Shown in pieces: positions 1 to 9,266 of a stretch of DNA of 64,000 nt. The stretch comes from Bacillus sp. HMF5848. Lineage in GTDB: Bacteria > Bacillota > Bacilli > Bacillales > HMF5848. A program made the translations under genes and the position numbers. A model generated the notes under the pieces. That model was not told where the DNA came from. It did no database searches and saw only the letters and a list, made by a program, of their open reading frames with translations. The stretch spans positions 1,155,501 to 1,219,500 of the forward strand of contig NZ_RWIV01000001.1 in assembly GCF_003944835.1 (NCBI RefSeq). The letters run 5' to 3'. The first letter of the stretch is position 1. Each line of letters opens with the position of its first letter.

Positions 1-140
1 TTGCTTACTTTTATATAACAGGATTAATAAGCAGCAATGACACAGCCATTCGTGGTTTGTTTTTAAAAAGAGTTGTGCAAGGCGAGATATTAGAGACAGC
101 GGTTGATCGTGGGGTTTACGCCTTACGATTAGTAGAATAA
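1..140 (+). CDS. 3' end of an unidentified gene upstream of cpaB (partial)
   Basis: An open frame enters from the left edge (codons in phase with position 3) and ends at TAA 138-140, giving about 45 C-terminal residues ending in YALRLVE. No family is recognisable from so short a piece. It lies 23 bp upstream of cpaB on the same strand with no terminator between, so it probably belongs to the same Tad/Flp pilus operon. A pseudopilin-like or TadE-like protein would fit the position, but that is inference only. Confidence 0.5.
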   Translation, partial: AYFYITGLISSNDTAIRGLFLKRVVQGEILETAVDRGVYALRLVE

Positions 141-163
141 GACTGAAGTGAGTAGGTGAAAGT

Positions 164-868
164 ATGAGGTCGAAGGTCATATTATTTTTAGCCTTAGTGA
201 TGGGACTTGTAACAACCTTTCTATTTTATAACTATATGAAACAATTTGATAGTGAAGCAACTGTAGCAGAAGTATTAACAGAAGTAGTAGTAGCAAAAGT
301 GGATATACTAGAAAACCAGCGCATCACGTCAGACATGATTGAATTAAAAAGTGTACCTGAGCTTGGTGTGCACCAGAATAGTATTACAGATTTATCTGAG
401 CTTTCCGATATGTATGCAACTGGCCACATTGCTGCAGGAGAGCCGATATTAACAAATAGAGTGAGTTCAGAGCAACAGGAGTCGTTATTTGTATCTCGAA
501 AAGTACGGGATGGATACCGTGCTGTATCAGTCGGTGTTAACTTTGTTCAATCGGTATCTAACTTAATAGAACCAGAGGACGAGGTTGATGTTATTTTTAC
601 CGAAGGGATACCAAAGCCTGATGGCACGCAGGAATTCATATCAAAAACAATCTTAGAAAAAGCACGTGTGTTAGCTATTGGACGTAAAATGCTCCCAACC
701 GTTGAAGGGGCAGAAGAGGAGTATGTTGAATATTCATCCGTTACGGTTGAATTAGTACCAAACGATGCATTAAAACTAGTAAATGCGTCCGAGCGTGGAT
801 CTATCCAATTTATTCTACATACGAGATTGATATCGCCGGAAACTGATGCGGCTGCTTCCGGCAAGTAG
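164..868 (+). CDS. cpaB: Flp pilus assembly protein CpaB/RcpC
   Basis: The 234-residue protein has an N-terminal membrane segment (about residues 5-23) followed by a SAF-like domain that begins with the typical VVVAKVDILENQRIT stretch. It continues with the beta-rich CpaB/RcpC region containing DGYRAVSV and EPEDEVDVIF. CpaB proteins are envelope components of the Tad (tight adherence) pilus machine. The ATG follows an AGTAGGTGAAAG site. Homologues of tadZ, tadA, tadB and tadC follow in the usual order, which supports the call more strongly than the sequence alone. Confidence 0.88.
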   Translation: MRSKVILFLALVMGLVTTFLFYNYMKQFDSEATVAEVLTEVVVAKVDILENQRITSDMIELKSVPELGVHQNSITDLSELSDMYATGHIAAGEPILTNRVSSEQQESLFVSRKVRDGYRAVSVGVNFVQSVSNLIEPEDEVDVIFTEGIPKPDGTQEFISKTILEKARVLAIGRKMLPTVEGAEEEYVEYSSVTVELVPNDALKLVNASERGSIQFILHTRLISPETDAAASGK

Positions 869-891
869 TCCAGGAAGCGGAGGTGATGATA

Positions 892-1728
892 ATGACTGAG
901 GATTCTCAAACAACAAGAAAAAAACGTGGCGAAATGATAGTTGTATGTAGTGCCAAAGGTGGAGCGGGACGCACCATTATGACTGTTAATCTAGCTGTTT
1001 CCTTATTTAAAAAGAATATATCGGTTTGTATTGTAGATGGAGACTTCCAATTTGGTGATATTAGCTTAGCAATGGATTTGCACCCAACGTTTTCCATACA
1101 TGATGTGATTGAAGAGTTCGATAGAATAGACGAATATTCGTTGGCAGGCATGCTTTGTAGTCATGAAAGTGGTGTAAAGGTTTTGCCCGCTCCAGAAAGA
1201 CCGGAGTATGCTGAGCTTGTTACGCAAGACAAGTTATGTAAGATTCTTGATATGCTTTTACTACAGCATGATTATGTGGTAGTTGATACTGGCGTGGGTT
1301 TAGGTGATATGTCGCTACAAATGATTGAGAAGGCCGACCAAGTATTAGTCCTAACAAATCTTGAAATGGCCACCTTGAAAAATTCGAAGCTCATGATTGA
1401 AACGTTAGATGTACTAGGGTTTAAAGATAAAGTTCAAACCATTGTCAATCGTGCCACGATGGAAAGTGTCATCGGAGCTTCCGATGTCCCAGATATTTTA
1501 GGTGTTGACCAACCTATTTATATTCCTAATGATTTTCAAATAGCATCGCAATCACTAAACATAGGCATTCCATTTGTGATCAATCAAGGAAAAACAGAAT
1601 TAGCTAAAGCAGTATTTAAAATGGCAGAACAGCTAACAACGCGACGTGAAATCACCCCGATACATGGGAAAGAAGCTTCAATCATGTCTAAGCTTTTTGG
1701 ACGTAGGAAAGTAAGGGAGGGCACATAA
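892..1728 (+). CDS. tadZ: TadZ/CpaE-type MinD/ParA-family ATPase
   Basis: A 278-residue P-loop protein of the MinD/ParA superfamily that positions or regulates the Tad pilus apparatus. It has a deviant Walker A (KGGAGRT, about residues 22-28) in which the usual second lysine is replaced by Arg, a feature typical of atypical TadZ/CpaE proteins. It also has the [10 protein letters not shown] switch and the [11 protein letters not shown] Walker B region. Possible GTG/ATG starts at 883 and 886 overlap the perfect GGAGGTGAT Shine-Dalgarno at 879-887, so the ATG at 892, with 8-nt spacing, is chosen. It sits 23 bp after cpaB and 1 bp before tadA, so the genes are probably co-transcribed. Confidence 0.85.
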   Translation: MTEDSQTTRKKRGEMIVVCSAKGGAGRTIMTVNLAVSLFKKNISVCIVDGDFQFGDISLAMDLHPTFSIHDVIEEFDRIDEYSLAGMLCSHESGVKVLPAPERPEYAELVTQDKLCKILDMLLLQHDYVVVDTGVGLGDMSLQMIEKADQVLVLTNLEMATLKNSKLMIETLDVLGFKDKVQTIVNRATMESVIGASDVPDILGVDQPIYIPNDFQIASQSLNIGIPFVINQGKTELAKAVFKMAEQLTTRREITPIHGKEASIMSKLFGRRKVREGT

Positions 1729-1729
1729 A

Positions 1730-3160
1730 ATGAGTTTGTTGTCGCGCATTCAAGAAAAGAAACCTCCTATGGAAGCTGAACTAGAACGTGAGGTTCAATA
1801 TGAGCCACAAGCGCAAATACCGAAAAAAGACTTAATGGCGGCGTTTCGAGATACCCGCCGTAAGGAAGACTCAAGGCAAAAAAGCAAGTATGCCAAAGGT
1901 GATAAGCACCAGGAGTTAAAAAATGAGCTGCACAAGCTTATTTTACAAGAAGTAAAAGATGATAATTTAGAAGATATTCTACCTAAACTCGATAGTATGG
2001 CGATAGAACTTATTAAAGAAAAAGAGGAATATCGCGGCAAAATAGATCGCAAGCGTGTAGTTGATGAATTAATTAATGATTTAACTGGTTATGGTCCGAT
2101 TAATCCGTTGTTACTAGACGAAGAGGTGTCTGAGGTTATGGTGAACGGACCTGATCATGTCTATTGTGAGCGGAACGGGCGGCTTGAACTGACAGGTATT
2201 CAATTTCGGGATAACGAGCACGTTATGGGTGTTATTGAAAAAATAGTATCACCAATTGGAAGACGGATTGATGAATCTAGTCCGATGGTGGATGCGCGTT
2301 TACCAGACGGATCACGTGTGAATGCAATTATCCCGCCACTTGCTTTAAATGGCCCAACGGTTACGATACGTAAATTCGCGAAGGATCCATTTACGATCGA
2401 TGATTTGATTAACTTTGGAACACTAACCAATGAAATGGCGTTATTCTTAGATGCGTGTGTTAAGGCTCGACTAAATGTGTTTGTTAGTGGCGGAACTGGT
2501 TCGGGGAAAACAACAACATTAAACGTCTTATCAAACTTTATTCCAGAAGACGAACGGATTGTAACGATTGAGGATGCAGCAGAGCTACAGCTTGGTCAAG
2601 ACCATGTTATAGCATTAGAATCTCGTCCCCCTAACATTGAAGGAAAGGGCTCTGTGACGATACGTGACCTCGTCCGTAACTCACTGCGTATGCGCCCAGA
2701 CCGTATTGTTATCGGGGAGGTCCGTGGTGGCGAAGCATTAGATATGCTACAAGCGATGAACACGGGTCATGATGGCTCACTCGCAACAGGACACTCGAAC
2801 AGTCCACGTGATATGATATCTCGTTTAGAAACAATGGTACTATTAGCGGGAGTTGAGCTTCCTATTAAGGCCATTCGTGAACAAATTGCAGGAGCAATAG
2901 ACTTAATTATTCAACAATCGCGACTTAAAGATGGTTCACGTCGGATTGTTAGTATTACTGAGGTTCAAGGTCTTGAAGGAGACGTTATTGTTTTACAAGA
3001 CATTTTTACATTTAAAAGAGAAGGCGTGGACGCACAAGGGAAGATTCTAGGACGACTCGTACCGACAGGCGTTCGACCAAAATTTTATGAGCGTCTGGAC
3101 TCATCAGGCATTCAAATACCAGCTAGTGTGTTTATTGATGGGGAGGAGTGGAGCTCATGA
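1730..3160 (+). CDS. tadA: Tad pilus secretion ATPase TadA/CpaF
   Basis: A 476-residue type II/IV secretion ATPase that powers Flp pilin assembly. The N-terminal third is charged and includes the conserved [16 protein letters not shown] segment. The C-terminal ATPase core has Walker [10 protein letters not shown] (about residues 254-262), the Asp box around TIEDAAEL, the Walker B region [12 protein letters not shown], and the His box with [13 protein letters not shown]. Length and motif order match CpaF. The start follows AGGGAGGG. Its stop overlaps the tadB start as ATGA, so translation is likely coupled. Confidence 0.93.
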   Translation: MSLLSRIQEKKPPMEAELEREVQYEPQAQIPKKDLMAAFRDTRRKEDSRQKSKYAKGDKHQELKNELHKLILQEVKDDNLEDILPKLDSMAIELIKEKEEYRGKIDRKRVVDELINDLTGYGPINPLLLDEEVSEVMVNGPDHVYCERNGRLELTGIQFRDNEHVMGVIEKIVSPIGRRIDESSPMVDARLPDGSRVNAIIPPLALNGPTVTIRKFAKDPFTIDDLINFGTLTNEMALFLDACVKARLNVFVSGGTGSGKTTTLNVLSNFIPEDERIVTIEDAAELQLGQDHVIALESRPPNIEGKGSVTIRDLVRNSLRMRPDRIVIGEVRGGEALDMLQAMNTGHDGSLATGHSNSPRDMISRLETMVLLAGVELPIKAIREQIAGAIDLIIQQSRLKDGSRRIVSITEVQGLEGDVIVLQDIFTFKREGVDAQGKILGRLVPTGVRPKFYERLDSSGIQIPASVFIDGEEWSS

Positions 3161-4119
3161 AATGGTTAATCATTTTTATGGCAGCATTCTCCTCATTTTT
3201 ACTATTTGTTGGTTTACTGCAAATGTTTTTTTTACGAGATAAACGATTAGCAAAACGTATGAAGCGTTATTTAGCGATGGGTGACAAAAAAGGCTTCGAC
3301 CGTAAAAAGCTAAACCTGCTTGTACAAATGCAAATGACAAAGCAACGAATACGAAAACAAATGCTAACAAAAGACAAGAACTCAAAGCTAGAAGTATTGC
3401 TAAGTCGCGCGGGTGTGCCGCTAAAGCCAGAAGAATATGTCATTATGCAGTGGATAAGTAGTGCGCTTGTGGCAGGGATAAGTTTCTTATTAACAGGTGC
3501 TTGGTTCCTCATGCTACCAGGTTTCTTTTTAGGATTTTTACTCCCAAAATGGTATGTGTTAAAAAAAGAGCGCGAGCGAATCAACAAGTTTAATGAAGGG
3601 CTTGCTGACATGATTACTACAATAGTAGGATCGTTGCGAGCTGGTTTCAGCTTTCCGCAAGCTTTAAAAACAGTGGCGGAAGAAGCGCACTCGCCGATAA
3701 AAGAAGAAATGGAAACCGTACTTCGTGAAATGCAGTATGGGGCAAGTATGGAGGACGCGTTGCACAGTTTAAAAGAACGCGTACCAAGTGAAGATTTAGA
3801 TTTAATGATTCAAGCCATCTTGATTCAACGTCAAGTCGGCGGAAATCTAGCCACGGTACTAGATCAAATAGTTCGCACCATTCGTGACCGAACGAAGATT
3901 CATAGACAAATATCTACGTTAACGGCACAAGGACGATTATCCGGAATTGTTGTTGGATTGCTACCAATCATTTTGACATTAGTGTTATATATTATTGAAC
4001 CGGGATATATGAAGGCGTTATTTACACATCCCGTTGGCATCATGATGGTCGTCGGTGGGGCTATCTCAGCGGGTATTGGCTTTTTCTTAATTCGAAAACT
4101 TACATCGATTGAGGTGTAG
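3157..4119 (+). CDS. tadB: Tad pilus inner-membrane platform protein TadB
   Basis: A 320-residue type II secretion F-domain membrane protein. It has an N-terminal membrane helix, a second hydrophobic pair near residues 100-130, a cytoplasmic GSPII_F domain ([23 protein letters not shown], where L and G are conserved in the family) and C-terminal helices. With TadC it forms the platform on which TadA acts. A GTG at 3148 would extend the frame by three codons, but it overlaps the GGGAGGAG site. The ATG at 3157 has good spacing and overlaps the tadA stop (ATGA). Confidence 0.9.
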   Translation: MKWLIIFMAAFSSFLLFVGLLQMFFLRDKRLAKRMKRYLAMGDKKGFDRKKLNLLVQMQMTKQRIRKQMLTKDKNSKLEVLLSRAGVPLKPEEYVIMQWISSALVAGISFLLTGAWFLMLPGFFLGFLLPKWYVLKKERERINKFNEGLADMITTIVGSLRAGFSFPQALKTVAEEAHSPIKEEMETVLREMQYGASMEDALHSLKERVPSEDLDLMIQAILIQRQVGGNLATVLDQIVRTIRDRTKIHRQISTLTAQGRLSGIVVGLLPIILTLVLYIIEPGYMKALFTHPVGIMMVVGGAISAGIGFFLIRKLTSIEV

Positions 4120-4120
4120 T

Positions 4121-5050
4121 ATGATGTTGTACTTATCATTATTTTTTACAGTAACGCTACTTATATATGGCTTATTTGAGTTCCGAGTAGAAAGAAGAAA
4201 ACGAGTTAAAAAGCGACTGTCTTATTTTTTTAAAAAGAAAGATGATGACACTGAACGTGAGTTTGGAGAAGAAGAGGAAGCGAAGCCGAGCTTTGCAAGA
4301 CGAGTGCTACGTCCTATATGGTTACAGTTGAGACGAACGTTTCGTCGCAGATTGTCCAATGATAAAACTGAAAAGCTAGAATTGAAGCTATTGCAGGCCG
4401 GCAATCCATTTGGCATGACGCCGTTTGAATTCCGTCTCGTCCAGTTAGGCTTGCTAGTGTTGCTTCCAGTAGTTTTCACAATGTATGGCATGCTTCTTAA
4501 ATGGTCGTTCGGTGGCTTAGCTTTAGCTGCATTAGTTGGTTTCGCGGTCGGAGGATTGTTTCCTGGCTTTTATCTTAAGCAAAAAATTAAAACCCGCAAT
4601 CACTTAGCCTTGCGTGAGCTGCCAGATATACTAGATTTATTGACTGTTAGTTTAGAAGCTGGGTTAGGGTTTGACTCAGCAATGAGCAAGGTTGTTTCAA
4701 AAAAGGATGGTATTATCGCGAACGAATTTCATCGTTGCTTAGAGGAAATTCGCCTAGGACGCACGAGGCGCGAAGCATTGAGTGGTATTCGCGATCGACT
4801 TGTATTAGACGAAATGAAAACTTTAATAAGCAGTATTGTTCAAGCAGAAAAGCTTGGGATTGGTATGGTAACTGTATTGCGCGTACAATCCAACGAAGTG
4901 CGCGAACAACGCAAACAGCGCGCCGAAGAAGAAGCAATGAAAGCACCGATTAAAATGCTCTTTCCGTTGGTGTTATTCATCTTCCCAAGTTTGTTTATCG
5001 TGTTGCTCGGGCCGGCCGTTATACAGTTCTTGGAGACGTTTGGGCAGTAA
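4121..5050 (+). CDS. tadC: Tad pilus inner-membrane platform protein TadC
   Basis: A paralogue of TadB of about 309 residues, with the same architecture: an N-terminal helix, central hydrophobic segments, a GSPII_F domain (LPDILDLLTVSLEAGLGFD) and a C-terminal double helix ending near FLETFGQ. It completes the platform of the Tad machine. An upstream TTG at 4109 overlaps the tadB stop region. The GAGGTG site at 4111-4116 favours the ATG at 4121, or the one at 4124. It is the last recognisable gene of the operon. No clear terminator follows, only the large repeat array. Confidence 0.9.
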   Translation: MMLYLSLFFTVTLLIYGLFEFRVERRKRVKKRLSYFFKKKDDDTEREFGEEEEAKPSFARRVLRPIWLQLRRTFRRRLSNDKTEKLELKLLQAGNPFGMTPFEFRLVQLGLLVLLPVVFTMYGMLLKWSFGGLALAALVGFAVGGLFPGFYLKQKIKTRNHLALRELPDILDLLTVSLEAGLGFDSAMSKVVSKKDGIIANEFHRCLEEIRLGRTRREALSGIRDRLVLDEMKTLISSIVQAEKLGIGMVTVLRVQSNEVREQRKQRAEEEAMKAPIKMLFPLVLFIFPSLFIVLLGPAVIQFLETFGQ

Positions 5051-5109
5051 GTGAGTGTGGTGGCGTTATTCTTGGTCGGTGGTGGCTTGGAAGTAGCGGT
5101 TGTGGAGGC

Positions 5110-5880
5110 GGTGCGGATATAAGTTAAACGAATGAGAATTCCGGACCGCGGATAAAGGACAGGCGGCGGCCACGGCGGATATTCGACAAACTAGAGCGGA
5201 TAAACGACAAAGGATGGCGGATAACCGACAAGTGACGGCGGATATGTGGGAGCAAGGTTAGCTTATCCGAGTAAACGGCGGATAAACGACAAGCCACGGC
5301 GGATAACCGACACGCGATGGCGGATATATGGGAGCAAGGTTAGCTCCTCCGAGTGAACGGCGGATAACCGACAGGCTAGAGCGGATAAACGACAAAGGAT
5401 GGCGGATATTCGACACACAACGGCGGATATCCCGTAGTGAACCAAACCCCAGCTTGGAAAAGAGTAAGTGAATATATGTCAACTTGGTGAACATCGACAC
5501 GGAATGGTAGATAATCGACACCAAACCGGTAGATAATCGACACCGAACCGGTAGAAAATCGACTCGGAACGGGTAGAATACCCAAACGATTAGCAGATTA
5601 ATATGCAACGGCGTATAACCGACAGGCTAGAGCGGATAAACGACAAGCCACGGCGGATATTCGACACACAACGGCGGATATCCCGTAGTGAACCAAACCC
5701 CAGCTTGGAAAAGAGTAAGTGAATATATGTCAACTTGGTGAACATCGACACGGAACGGTAGATAATCGACACGGAACGGTAGATAATCGACACGGAACGG
5801 TAGATAATCGACACAGAACCGGTAGATAATCGACACCAAAGTGGTAGATAACCGACAAATGAGAGTGGATATACAATAAA
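5110..5880. repeat. Degenerate 21-bp tandem repeat array downstream of tadC
   Basis: This intergenic region of about 880 bp is filled with units beginning GCGGATAAACGACA or GCGGATATTCGACA, usually recurring every 21 bp (about 5153-5440). A second subtype, GGTAGATAATCGACAC, recurs every 21-22 bp (about 5508-5580 and 5757-5860). Longer insertions containing GGAGCAAGGTTAGC occur twice. Short open frames across it on the minus strand (repeated YPP, IIYRSVS and VIRRSLS) are translations of the repeat, lack ribosome-binding sites and are not annotated. Function is unknown. Confidence 0.9.
5356..5521 (+). repeat. First copy of a 166-bp direct duplication inside the repeat array
   Basis: This segment recurs at 5607-5772, exactly 251 bp downstream, with about six mismatches by eye. 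It contains 21-bp units plus a unique-looking block (CCCGTAGTGAACC through CAACTTGGTGAACATCG). The two copies show that the array also grew by duplication of a larger module, and that this happened recently relative to the divergence of the single units. Confidence 0.88.
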
Positions 5881-5895
5881 CAAGACATCATAAAT

Positions 5896-5927
5896 AAAGA
5901 CGTTGACTCTCGATAGTCAACGTCTTT
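5896..5927. terminator. Hairpin terminator after the FN3-like gene
   Basis: A perfect 13-bp stem (AAAGACGTTGACT / AGTCAACGTCTTT) with a 6-nt loop lies 5 bp beyond the stop of the minus-strand gene at 5932. The A/T-rich stem base allows it to act in either direction. It separates the gene from the repeat array. Confidence 0.8.
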
Positions 5928-5931
5928 CTAA

Positions 5932-7683
5932 TTAAGATAAGTTGTGCTTTAAATTGTATTCTTCATCAGACATGAGGTGTAGGGGGATCATATAAAATAT
6001 GTCCATATAATTACCCTCAGTGTCATAATACTCTGGTGGGAGCATAAACAAACCTCGGATATTTGGGGACATGTCTAGAAGATCTTGACCTAAGTCTAAG
6101 TTATTCAAGTCAAAACTAAAGTACATTGATTTTCCATCACTTGAAATAGTTGGAGCCAGATCCACTAAAAATGCAGTGTATAAACCGGCTCTATCCTTTC
6201 CTTGATCAATGGTATCGGTGTCAGTTTCATCATAGTTTTCATCTAAATAAGAGTCAGAGTCATCAAATCCGAAATCAGAGCGGTCTAATACCAACAGACC
6301 ACGACCGAAATAACTTTCTATTTTATTGTTAAAAGTTAGTTTCATAATATTATTAGAAGGACTCATATCAAAAACATCATTTGAATAATCTCCATCAAGT
6401 TGGTTATCAAATACTTCAAATGTTTCACCTAATGCAATCATGAAAAAAGCACCATCAAAGTCAGCGTTTTCGTCATTAAAATCAGGAGTTTGCTCTGTAA
6501 TGATTATCTCACTCGTATTGCCTAAAGAATCGGTTGCGATAAATGCAGAAACGTACGCTAATGCAAAAACTTCATCAGTTTCAGCCAGATAATCTAAATT
6601 AAATCTACCCTCATAATAGGTTGAAGAATGTAAAGAAGGTTGCATTGTTATAGAAGTATTCTCTAAAATTTCATCTGAATATAAAGATACAACAGCTTCA
6701 ATGCTGACAATATCCGATAAATCTTCAAAATGAGCACCGATGGTGAAATTACCTTCTTTTATAATAGGGAATGAGAATCCTAAGCCTTCGAAAAAGCTAT
6801 CGCGTTCCCCCTCAAGCGCTTCATATACACGAATACCACCTTTGCCATTGAATAATTGTGGACCTTCAAAATCATTTGTATCGCTTGAAAGAATGTCTAC
6901 ACTAATTAGACTAAAGTCATTTCTATCACTATCGTGACTTACCACTACTTCTACTTTGTTAGGGTGAAGTCTAACACGTAGATAGTTAAAAATATTATCG
7001 CTCTTGTCACCATCACTATCTACTGCAACTAATACATAGTTATATCTCATGGATGTCACTACTTCAGTATCCACATAAAATGATTGATCACGTGGAACTT
7101 GATATTGCCATACAAAACTACCGTCGACTTCTGTCTTATAAATAATATATTCTTCCACCTCTGGATTGGAGTCCCATTCTAGTACAACTTCAACACCACC
7201 GTCTTCATAAGATGCAGTATCATTAATATACGTATTACTTATTGTAGGTCTTTCTGGAAATACCCCATCACTATCATGTGTTGTCTCTACCTTAATCTTA
7301 GCTGTGCCAACAACAGTGTAATTCGCTTCTGGTCCGCGTGTTGTTTGTACATAATAGAAGTAAGTAGTACGAGGTGTAGCAGTATCATCTGTATAAGAAA
7401 TAACACTGTTGCCAAGTGTAGTTAGAAGCGTAGCATCTTCTGGCTTATCTGTAGTGTTGCGAAAGATTCGAATGTTATCAAATGAAACGTCAGGTAAGTC
7501 CCACGATAATACATTTTCTACCCCTGTTGAATCCTCAGGGTCTAAATCATTACTCACATAGGACAGATTTAGAACCGGACTTCCGCCACCTGTATCTCCG
7601 GTATCCTTTGCACTTACATTCATCGTTGGTAGTACAAGTGAAATCAACATAACCACTACGACCAACAATCTTATGATTTTCAC
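5932..7683 (-). CDS. Secreted protein with FN3-like domains
   Basis: A 583-residue exported protein with an N-terminal signal peptide (MKIIRLLVVVVMLISLVLP, cleavage probably after NVSA). Two fibronectin type III-like modules follow at about residues 35-135 and 145-240. They are recognisable from the WDLPDVSFDNIRIFR and WDSNPEVEEYIIYK beta strands and the YFYYVQT and YNYVLVAVD ends. The C-terminal half is acidic and Asp-rich with no known domain. It includes a segment NNIMKLTFNN that resembles NNIVKLNFSN in the RCC1-like protein at 9267. It is transcribed divergently from the two neighbouring surface-protein genes. Substrate and function are unknown. Confidence 0.7.
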   Translation of the reverse strand: MKIIRLLVVVVMLISLVLPTMNVSAKDTGDTGGGSPVLNLSYVSNDLDPEDSTGVENVLSWDLPDVSFDNIRIFRNTTDKPEDATLLTTLGNSVISYTDDTATPRTTYFYYVQTTRGPEANYTVVGTAKIKVETTHDSDGVFPERPTISNTYINDTASYEDGGVEVVLEWDSNPEVEEYIIYKTEVDGSFVWQYQVPRDQSFYVDTEVVTSMRYNYVLVAVDSDGDKSDNIFNYLRVRLHPNKVEVVVSHDSDRNDFSLISVDILSSDTNDFEGPQLFNGKGGIRVYEALEGERDSFFEGLGFSFPIIKEGNFTIGAHFEDLSDIVSIEAVVSLYSDEILENTSITMQPSLHSSTYYEGRFNLDYLAETDEVFALAYVSAFIATDSLGNTSEIIITEQTPDFNDENADFDGAFFMIALGETFEVFDNQLDGDYSNDVFDMSPSNNIMKLTFNNKIESYFGRGLLVLDRSDFGFDDSDSYLDENYDETDTDTIDQGKDRAGLYTAFLVDLAPTISSDGKSMYFSFDLNNLDLGQDLLDMSPNIRGLFMLPPEYYDTEGNYMDIFYMIPLHLMSDEEYNLKHNLS

Positions 7684-7847
7684 TATTTTCTCCTCCCACT
7701 CTCTATTAATCTATGTTAATTCTATAAAAAGAACGGATGGTGTTCAACTGTTTTTGCTAAATTTATAGAAAATTTGTAAAATGTTAGTAGTTAACAAACA
7801 ATTATCGACTGATTTATGTTAAAATAACAGAGAATTTTGAGGAAAGG

Positions 7848-9251
7848 ATGATATGTATGCTACCTCAATTTAATAGTTTGTTCTTTAAAAAGAATTGTTT
7901 TGTGATGATAATTTGCTCAATTTTATTTTTTTTCTTTACCCCATCTGTCACCACAGCCGAAGAAGAAGAGGGTGAGTTCAATTTAATAGATGTAGAAGTT
8001 TTGTCTGAATTCCAGTTGGTAAAGGTTGAAGTGGTGAGTGGTGTAGATGAACCAACTGACGAAAATGATGACGGCAGAGACGATGGTGATGATAATGCAC
8101 CTAGCTCCCCAGCAGATTCATCTGTTATCCCACAACACGTGATGATTATAAGCGAAGACATGGTTAGTTTAGATATAGGTAAGTTACAAGATTACTTAGA
8201 TAACAATAGTAATCTAGGTGAGTTTGTACTATTAAATACTAGCCAATCTGTTTCTTTATCAAAAGCTATCATTGAACTGTTTATAGATAAAAACTTACTC
8301 ATCCAACAAAATGATGTTACATACTACTTACCAGCAGAGTTCATGCAACTTGTCAGCGAGCAGTTAACAGATGGGGCACAACTAATAATCTCAATGAAAA
8401 AAGTAGATTCTACTAGTCTAGATAATATAACATTACTAGCTCCGATGTACGATTTTACAATCTACATCCAAGATACAGATTCCCACACAGTATTAGGTGA
8501 TTTTAATTTTTATATGAAGCGTCAATTCACGATGGAAAAAGAAGTGAATCCAGATATATCAACGGGAGCTCTCTACGACCCACAAAGTGGTGAATTCTCT
8601 TTTGTCCCAAGTATCTTCGAAGCACTTGAAACAAAAACAATAGCAAGTTTATGGAGTAGAACGAATAGTATATACACAGTGATAGAAAATCCTATTAATT
8701 TTAAAGACATGTATTATGTGCCATATAAAGACATAGTCCATAAAATGGCAGCTAAACTGATTACAACCGGGACAACGGATGAGACTTTTTCACCGTTCCG
8801 GACTATAACAAGACATGAATTTACGACTCTAATGGTGCGCGCCCTTGGTGCCGCAACGATGCAAGTAGAAGACTATTATTTTATTGACGTATTAGATTCA
8901 GACTGGTATGCAAATAATCTGCAACGTGCGTATATGTTGGGACTAGTAGAAGGATATGGAGACCAAACATTTAAACCAAAGCAACCTATTACTAGACAAC
9001 AAATGGCAGCAATCCTTTATCGCGCATTACAAGGAGTCGGACAAGCACCCGATGTGAACGAGGAGCGACCAGTATTCACGGATTGGCAACAAATCAACAA
9101 ATGGGCTCAGCCAGCAGTAGCTACGATGACCTCAATCGGGGTTATGGAAGCGCAAAAAGACGGAAACTTCGCTCCATACGGTACAGCCACAAGATTAGAT
9201 GCCATTGTCATGATTGAGAAATTTTTACGGTATGTTCATTTTATAGATTAG
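7848..9251 (+). CDS. SLH-domain surface protein
   Basis: A 467-residue exported protein. The N-terminus has a basic, hydrophobic signal peptide ending near SVTTA, followed by an acidic linker (DENDDGRDDGDDN). The middle (residues about 90-290) is not recognised. The C-terminus carries three S-layer homology domains, at about residues 303-345, 355-405 and 412-465. They are marked by SPFRTITRHEF, FKPKQPITRQQMA and FAPYGTATRLDA. SLH domains bind pyruvylated wall polysaccharide, so the protein is expected to be held non-covalently on the cell surface. The ATG at 7848 follows GAGGAAAGG; a start at 7857 is also possible. It lies 15 bp upstream of the RCC1-like gene, in the same operon. Confidence 0.82.
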   Translation: MICMLPQFNSLFFKKNCFVMIICSILFFFFTPSVTTAEEEEGEFNLIDVEVLSEFQLVKVEVVSGVDEPTDENDDGRDDGDDNAPSSPADSSVIPQHVMIISEDMVSLDIGKLQDYLDNNSNLGEFVLLNTSQSVSLSKAIIELFIDKNLLIQQNDVTYYLPAEFMQLVSEQLTDGAQLIISMKKVDSTSLDNITLLAPMYDFTIYIQDTDSHTVLGDFNFYMKRQFTMEKEVNPDISTGALYDPQSGEFSFVPSIFEALETKTIASLWSRTNSIYTVIENPINFKDMYYVPYKDIVHKMAAKLITTGTTDETFSPFRTITRHEFTTLMVRALGAATMQVEDYYFIDVLDSDWYANNLQRAYMLGLVEGYGDQTFKPKQPITRQQMAAILYRALQGVGQAPDVNEERPVFTDWQQINKWAQPAVATMTSIGVMEAQKDGNFAPYGTATRLDAIVMIEKFLRYVHFID

Positions 9252-9266
9252 GGGAGGGTAGAACCT

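Noticed and set aside
5110-5880. Possible CRISPR array
   Set aside because: The repeated unit is continuous and degenerate with a 21-bp period. There are no unique spacers of constant length and no cas genes in the window.
5258-5883. Several minus-strand open frames of 60-116 codons (IIYRSVS and VIRRSLS repeats)
   Set aside because: They are translations of the intergenic repeat in different frames, with no start signals and implausible composition.
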